Source of the DNA: Bradyrhizobium sp. CCBAU 51627
Lineage (GTDB): Bacteria; Pseudomonadota; Alphaproteobacteria; Rhizobiales; Xanthobacteraceae
Length of the DNA stretch: 64,000 nucleotides
Direction of reading: 5' to 3'
Assembly: GCF_028128765.1 (NCBI RefSeq)
Contig: NZ_LBJG01000082.1
Coordinates: 1-64,000 of the forward strand
Part shown: positions 60,201 to 64,000 of the stretch, piece after piece
Layout: each line of letters starts with the position of its first letter
How positions within the stretch are numbered: position 1 is the first letter of the stretch
Program-made: the position numbers and the translations under genes
Notes under the pieces: model-generated
The model's input: the letters and a program-made list of their open reading frames with translations, nothing else
Database searches by the model: none
Told to the model about the DNA's origin: nothing

Positions 60201-62112
60201 GCTGCAGGCTCAGGAGCTGTACGACCGGGCCATCCGCGAAGCTCACAGATATGGGTTCGTACACAACCAGGCAATTGCCAACGAGATTGCTGCGCGATTC
60301 TACGTGGAGCGCGGCCACGAGGAGATTGCGGCCATCTATCTGCGCGCGGCGCGGGCCTGCTATCTCCGCTGGGGAGCCGACGGAAAAGTTCGCCAACTCG
60401 AGGAGCTTCATCCTCATCTCAAAGTGGACAAGTCATTCTCGAGTCCCACGGCGACGATGGTGACCCCCAACGAGCAGCTTGATTTAGCTACCATAATTAG
60501 AGTCTCGGAAGCGGTGTCCGGGGAAATTGTTTTCGAAAAACTAATCGACACGCTCTTGAGTCTAGCAATCGAACAGGCGGGTGCCGATCGAGGTGTCCTA
60601 ATTCTGCCGCGTGCCGGCGAATTTAAAATTGAAGCAGAGGCTACAACAAGCAACGGCACCGTGACCGTTACCCTAAAACAGGCACGCGTCACGGCCGCGG
60701 ATCTGCCGAAGTCTGTGTTTCACTACGTCCTCCGGACTAAAGAAAGCGTTCTCCTGCACGATGCTTCAGGTCAGAGCTCGTTTTCGACTGATGTTTATAT
60801 TCGCGACCGCTGCTCACGTTCGGTGCTCTGTCTTCCGATACTGAAGCAGACCAGGTTAGTCGGCATGCTATACTTGGAGAACAACCTCGCGACTGGCGCG
60901 TTTACGCCTGCTCGAATGGTGGTCCTCACACTACTTGCTTCCCAAGCGGCTATCTCAATTGAGAATGCCGGCCTGTACCGAGAGCTAGCGGAGCGGGAGG
61001 CCAGGATTCGACGACTGGTGGACGCCAATATCATCGGCATTTTCGTTTGGGATCTTGAGGGCCGGATCATCGATGCCAATGACGCCTTTCTCCGCATTGT
61101 CGGATATGACCGCAACGATCTCATCTCCGGTCGACTGCGCTGGCGGGATCTGACGCCCACCGAATGGCGTGATTCCGACGACCGGCGAGTTGCGGAGCTG
61201 GACGCGACCGGAACCGCACACCCATATGAGAAGGAGTACCTCCAGAAGAGCGGCGGCCGGGTGCCAGTGCTGGTCGGGGCAGCGACGCTCGGTGAACCAC
61301 ACGAACAGGGCGTTGCCTTCGTGATCGACTTAACCGAGCGCAAGCGAGCAGAGGAGGAAATGCGCGAGAGCGAGCGACGTTACGCTGAGATGCAGATGGA
61401 GCTTGTGCACGCGAATCGCGTCGCGACAATGGGCCACCTGTCCGCGTCTATTGCCCATGAAGTTAACCAGCCAATCGGAGCGACACTCAACAATGCTTCC
61501 GCCGCGTTGCGCTGGTTGAGCAAAGAACCAGCGGACCTGGAGAACGCTCGGCAGGCCCTCAACCGGATCTTTGCGAATGGCAACCGCCTCAGCGAAATAG
61601 TCGGCCGCATGCGCGCTCTCTTCAAAAAGGCGCCTCTCCGGTACGAAGACGTAGACATCAACGCAGCTATCTTAGAGGTGATCGCCCTGACCCGTGGTGA
61701 AGCCATGAAGAATGGCATTTCAGTGCAGTCACACCTTTTGGAGAGCTTGCCGCCCGTTCAAGGGGATCGGGTGCAGGTGCAACAAGTGATCATGAACCTG
61801 ATCATCAACGCGATCGAAGCCATGAACTCGGTCTGTGAGGAGATGCGAGAGCTAGTGATCACCACCAGCAAAAGTGAACCGGATGGCGTGCTTGTCGAAG
61901 TCCAGGACTCGGGTCCGGGTCTGAGTTCTGTGGACCTCGAGCGCGTCTTCGAGGCGTTCAATACGACCAAGCCCAGTGGCTTAGGGATGGGACTATCGAT
62001 CTGCCGCACCATCGTCGAAGCGCACGGGGGACGACTGTGGGCCGCCGCTGCCGTTCCTCGGGGAGCAATTTTTCGATTTACGCTGCCCTCACAGGCAAAT
62101 CGAGTTGCGTGA
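57256..62112 (+). CDS. Trifunctional Ser/Thr (pseudo)kinase - ATPase - GAF/PAS - histidine kinase
   Basis: Giant signalling protein, 1618 residues, cytosolic. Order: eukaryotic-type kinase domain (about 10-280) with LIHKDIKPANVLVD and GTLAYMAPEQTGRMNRSIDS; AAA/NACHT-like ATPase (about 310-600) with Walker A SGHSGIGKSA and Walker B-like LALFLDDMQWLD; a long helical TPR-like region (about 650-1050); GAF (about 1085-1240); PAS (about 1250-1360, IIGIFVWDLEGRIIDANDAF); and histidine kinase with His1401 in SASIAHEVNQPIGATLNNAS and a complete ATPase (NLIINAIEAMN, QDSGPGLS, SGLGMGLSICR). The kinase domain keeps HKD but has GFG in place of DFG (154-156) and no VAIK lysine at LLAIALFE, so it is probably a pseudokinase; the same seems usual for this rhizobial family. 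Start GTG 57256; ATG 57268 is possible. Confidence 0.93.
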   Translation: MATRMSPIPGLSGYVLVPLRESTDFTLYRGRKHDDPSPLLAIALFERPSPQSIRRLMHEYSLGAELDPAWAAKPLAVTRHEGRTILLLKDPGGQPLDRILERDQGQPLDLTRFLSTAIGLARALGQVHQRGLIHKDIKPANVLVDDAANAWLTGFGIASQLPRERQSPEAPELLAGTLAYMAPEQTGRMNRSIDSRSDLYSLGVTFYEMLTGSLPFSACDPMEWVHCHIAQHPPAPSERVGAVPASVSAITMKLLSKTAEERYQTAAGVESDLRRCLTQWQSRRQIDDFSPGARDVPDRLRVPEKLYGRDREVDRLLTAFDRIVGGGRAELVLVSGHSGIGKSAVVNELHKSLVPPRGLFASGKSERDKRDIPHAALAQAFQRLVQRLLSQSEEDLRKWRDILREALDANGLLLVDLVPELRHVIGEQPPVPELPPQEAQKRFQTVFRRFISVFAQPEHPLALFLDDMQWLDVATLDLLQDLLTHSDLRHLLIIGAYRDNEVNTTHSLVRKLDAIRQAGAAVQDIVLTPLSRGDLGRLLADTLQCKLARAAPLAELIHEKTTGNPYFAIQFISTLVDERLLTFDYSARRWVWDLRSIHAKEFTDNVAELMVDKLKRLQPATQMVLQQLACLGNTSDFETLRIGYQGSLESMHDRLFEAVRLGLIFRTDNSYGFTHDRVQEAAYSLIPMDLRGEAHLRMGMLLARHTPAEKREEAIFEIVNQLNRGSHLITFVEDRESVAELNLIAGRRAKLSTAYDSALKFLRAGRALLPDETWERNHRLIYSIEYLTAECELLAVTVGLAAGDPLEEVQKECENGLAFARRVRFGLVIEHCGAQLGLILTLRGLTAQFGRLDHEGYSEVDTERRLARSPDLLLAEFHYWTRKLQAHFLAGDLAAAVDASLHAEPLLWTSAATFELAEYRFYGALAHAAVCVHATLEQRSSHFDSVLDHHRQLQAWAEVDPDTFEDRAALVAAEIARIEGRLLQAQELYDRAIREAHRYGFVHNQAIANEIAARFYVERGHEEIAAIYLRAARACYLRWGADGKVRQLEELHPHLKVDKSFSSPTATMVTPNEQLDLATIIRVSEAVSGEIVFEKLIDTLLSLAIEQAGADRGVLILPRAGEFKIEAEATTSNGTVTVTLKQARVTAADLPKSVFHYVLRTKESVLLHDASGQSSFSTDVYIRDRCSRSVLCLPILKQTRLVGMLYLENNLATGAFTPARMVVLTLLASQAAISIENAGLYRELAEREARIRRLVDANIIGIFVWDLEGRIIDANDAFLRIVGYDRNDLISGRLRWRDLTPTEWRDSDDRRVAELDATGTAHPYEKEYLQKSGGRVPVLVGAATLGEPHEQGVAFVIDLTERKRAEEEMRESERRYAEMQMELVHANRVATMGHLSASIAHEVNQPIGATLNNASAALRWLSKEPADLENARQALNRIFANGNRLSEIVGRMRALFKKAPLRYEDVDINAAILEVIALTRGEAMKNGISVQSHLLESLPPVQGDRVQVQQVIMNLIINAIEAMNSVCEEMRELVITTSKSEPDGVLVEVQDSGPGLSSVDLERVFEAFNTTKPSGLGMGLSICRTIVEAHGGRLWAAAAVPRGAIFRFTLPSQANRVA

Positions 62113-63175
62113 ACCGGCAACAAGAAGCCGGTCTCGTCGGTGTGATCTCCTGCGTGATTTCGAGCGCTCTCCGTCGCGCCGGCGATAGAGTCGCACCACT
62201 ATCGCCCTCGCCCGCTCAGCAAGCTTGGTGCAATAACCGATCTTGCCTTTACAAGCCTGCCTTGCACTAACGTTCACAATCGCTCCGCCCCGACTGCCGA
62301 CCTGACTTCCAAAACACCATTGAACGTTCGAGCAATTGGATGAACCGTGGATGGCGACGCTATTGCTGGAGTCGGCACGCCAGGGCGCGGGCACCATGGA
62401 ATAGAGGCTCGACAAACCGCAAGAATGATAACGCTGTAGCAAGAACTGCGCTTAACGCCGCGACCAAGCCGCTCTATCTATTGCTAGCAAGAGCACCGAA
62501 CACCCCGACGATACGGACAAGCACAATGTGCACCTTGTTAATTGAGCAAACTGAATCGTCCGCACGCGCCGTTGTGACCGACCAGAATGCCGAGTGCTAT
62601 GACCACCCCACGCGCCTGCTGCGCCTTAAATCGACAGGAACAACGCTCGGGCCGCTACAACTAAAGCTGGAGAAATGAAATGCGCGACTGCGGAGTTTCC
62701 AAGCGAAAATGATGTTTGACTCTGCTCTATTCCAATGTTGCCGAGCGCCCCCGCTGCTTGGCGACGCTCAAAGAGTCCGCCAGGAAGCGTACGAACTCAC
62801 AAACCTCAGCGGCGGCCGGCGCGTCGCGGATTCCACATGACGCACAGACATCAACTAACCAAACATTCGATGCATTTAATAGGCGCAATCTGAAGTCGCC
62901 ATCGACACAGCGAGATTGGATCGAGGCATGCACAGTCTGGACGATCGAACGCGTTTCTCGGACTCGCAGATTAGGCTGATGTCAACTTCCGCGACATTGG
63001 TCGAAGGCAGCGTCAGCGAGAACACTTTTGCCAATGTTCAGGCCGAGACTTCCAGGCCGGTGCACATCAATTTTTTCGTAGAAAGCTCCCCGACACCCCC
63101 TTTGACCGTCTCCTCTCCCAACCATGGCAACGAATTAAAATGGTTCGGACCATCACCACTCCTCCGGGTGTGAGC
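62113..63175. other. Gene-poor stretch before the terminal LysR gene
   Basis: About 1 kb with only short open frames that do not resemble proteins. No transposase, tRNA or repeat was recognised. Confidence 0.35.
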
Positions 63176-64000
63176 ATGCATCTGCAATTTCATCAGGTGC
63201 GATACTTCTTGGCCCTCGCGAGGACGCTCAATTTTACGCAGGCTGCTAAGCAATGTAATGTAACCCAACCGGCACTGACAAAGGCGGTCCACAAGCTGGA
63301 GGAGGAGCTAGGCGGCGCGTTGATTCACCGTGAGCGTCGTTTCACCCAGCTCACCGAGCTGGGCAAGATAATTCTACCCACGCTGGAGGGGGTATTTGCC
63401 GCCGCAGAGGCCGTAAGGCTTCAGGCGCGAAGCTATCAAAAGAAGGCAATTGCCCGGCTCAAGATTGGGCTTGCGCCCTCAATTTCCGCCGCACTGATCA
63501 CGGAATTGCTCCTGGAACTCGCCAGGATTATCCCTGAACTGAGATTCGACTTACGCGAAGCCGATGGCGACGAGCTCGTAGAGTTGCTTTTGGATGGCGA
63601 AATTAATGCGGCCCTGGTCGGCGAGGCTGTGGAGCTACCTGAGAGAATCGACCATTGGCCGCTCTTCCAAGAACGCTATGTACTTGTCCTCTCTCGAGAA
63701 CATGCGATGACGAGCAGAACCGCTATCTCCATCCAAGATTTGCGCGACGTGGTATTTCTCGAAAGGCCCGGATGTGACGTCGTGGGCCGGTTCCTGCGGG
63801 AGTGTTTTGTCGACTATCCTGGTCCTAAAGTTGTGCACACCAGTGATCAGGAAAGGCATCTCCAGCAAATGGCATCCGCCGGATTTGGAGCCATCTTGGT
63901 CCCAGAGCATGCTCCTAGGCTGCCGTCGCTGGCTACTATTCCGATTGAGGGCGACCCAGTTCGGCGTGAGGTGCAGCTCCTGGCCGTAGCGGGGAGGCAA
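63176..64000 (+). CDS. LysR-family transcriptional regulator, cut by window end
   Basis: First 275 residues of a LysR regulator; the frame is still open at 64000. Starting at the ATG at 63176 it reads HLQFHQVRYFLALARTLNFT, with recognition helix QCNVTQPALTKAVHKLEEEL. The effector domain begins RLKIGLAPSISAALITELLL and includes ASAGFGAILVPEHAPRLPSL. It is a paralogue of the regulator at 1293-2279: they share the unusual 'FHQ/LHQVRYFLA' start, QCNVTQPALTK and AGFG-I-PEH segments, and both bear Cys in ER-GCDV, a possible redox-sensing position. The missing C-terminus should be about 25 residues or more. No target is visible in the window. Confidence 0.92.
   Translation, partial: MHLQFHQVRYFLALARTLNFTQAAKQCNVTQPALTKAVHKLEEELGGALIHRERRFTQLTELGKIILPTLEGVFAAAEAVRLQARSYQKKAIARLKIGLAPSISAALITELLLELARIIPELRFDLREADGDELVELLLDGEINAALVGEAVELPERIDHWPLFQERYVLVLSREHAMTSRTAISIQDLRDVVFLERPGCDVVGRFLRECFVDYPGPKVVHTSDQERHLQQMASAGFGAILVPEHAPRLPSLATIPIEGDPVRREVQLLAVAGRQ

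Overview
The window looks like an accessory region of an alphaproteobacterium, most likely the Bradyrhizobium/Rhodopseudomonas group (Nitrobacteraceae). The signs are a glycine-dependent 5-aminolevulinate synthase, FixJ-type and single-domain response regulators, a DUF6894 protein, a Ser/Thr kinase-ATPase-histidine kinase fusion of the type common in rhizobia, an Irr/ICE-like iron box and a System I cytochrome c maturation set. The species call is inference. Gene density is uneven: long gene-free stretches, several frameshifted genes, gene remnants and short dispersed inverted repeats point to a mosaic or plastic island rather than core chromosome. I saw no rRNA, tRNA or CRISPR array.

Layout. 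0-3.6 kb: two LysR regulators (the first with a compensated double frameshift) and a RES/Xre toxin-antitoxin pair. 4.3-6.5 kb: an iron-uptake operon (FTR1 permease, periplasmic cupredoxin, outer-membrane-like protein) behind an ICE-like box. 7-11.9 kb: AraC regulator, small cytochrome c, a frameshifted DUF1993 gene, an oxidoreductase remnant and an intact MDR oxidoreductase. 11.9-16.3 kb: an RND pump with its adaptor. 17-22.8 kb: a His-containing membrane protein, a frameshifted MFS transporter, a peroxiredoxin, a cupin and cytochrome b561.

23.7-29.7 kb: an unusual cbb3-type oxidase module. CcoN is followed by a CcoO fused to two duplicated cytochrome c domains (three haem c sites in all), two small membrane proteins and a small AP2-like protein, then hemC and hemE. 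No separate CcoP is present. 30-38.5 kb: a DUF6894 protein, a thioredoxin-NhaA fusion, a histidine kinase, a secreted protein, a caspase-like protein lacking both catalytic residues, a secreted unknown and two cytochrome P460 proteins. 39.4-48.1 kb: 5-aminolevulinate synthase with a Cys/His-containing N-terminal extension, then the full Ccm apparatus (ccmAB on +, ccmCDGIEFH on -).

50-62.1 kb: a sensing and regulation block with two AraC regulators, a FixJ-like regulator, a single receiver, a sulfite-oxidase-like enzyme, a PAS protein, a globin, a truncated receiver beside a likely transposase remnant, and a 1618-residue kinase/ATPase/histidine kinase. The window ends inside a LysR gene that is a paralogue of the one at 1.3 kb.

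Read together, 23-48 kb carries a terminal oxidase, three haem-synthesis enzymes, c-type haem ligation machinery and several haem proteins. The most interesting reading is a self-supplying haem/cytochrome respiratory island whose oxidase has an atypical subunit set. Both the coupling and any role of the extra small proteins are inference.
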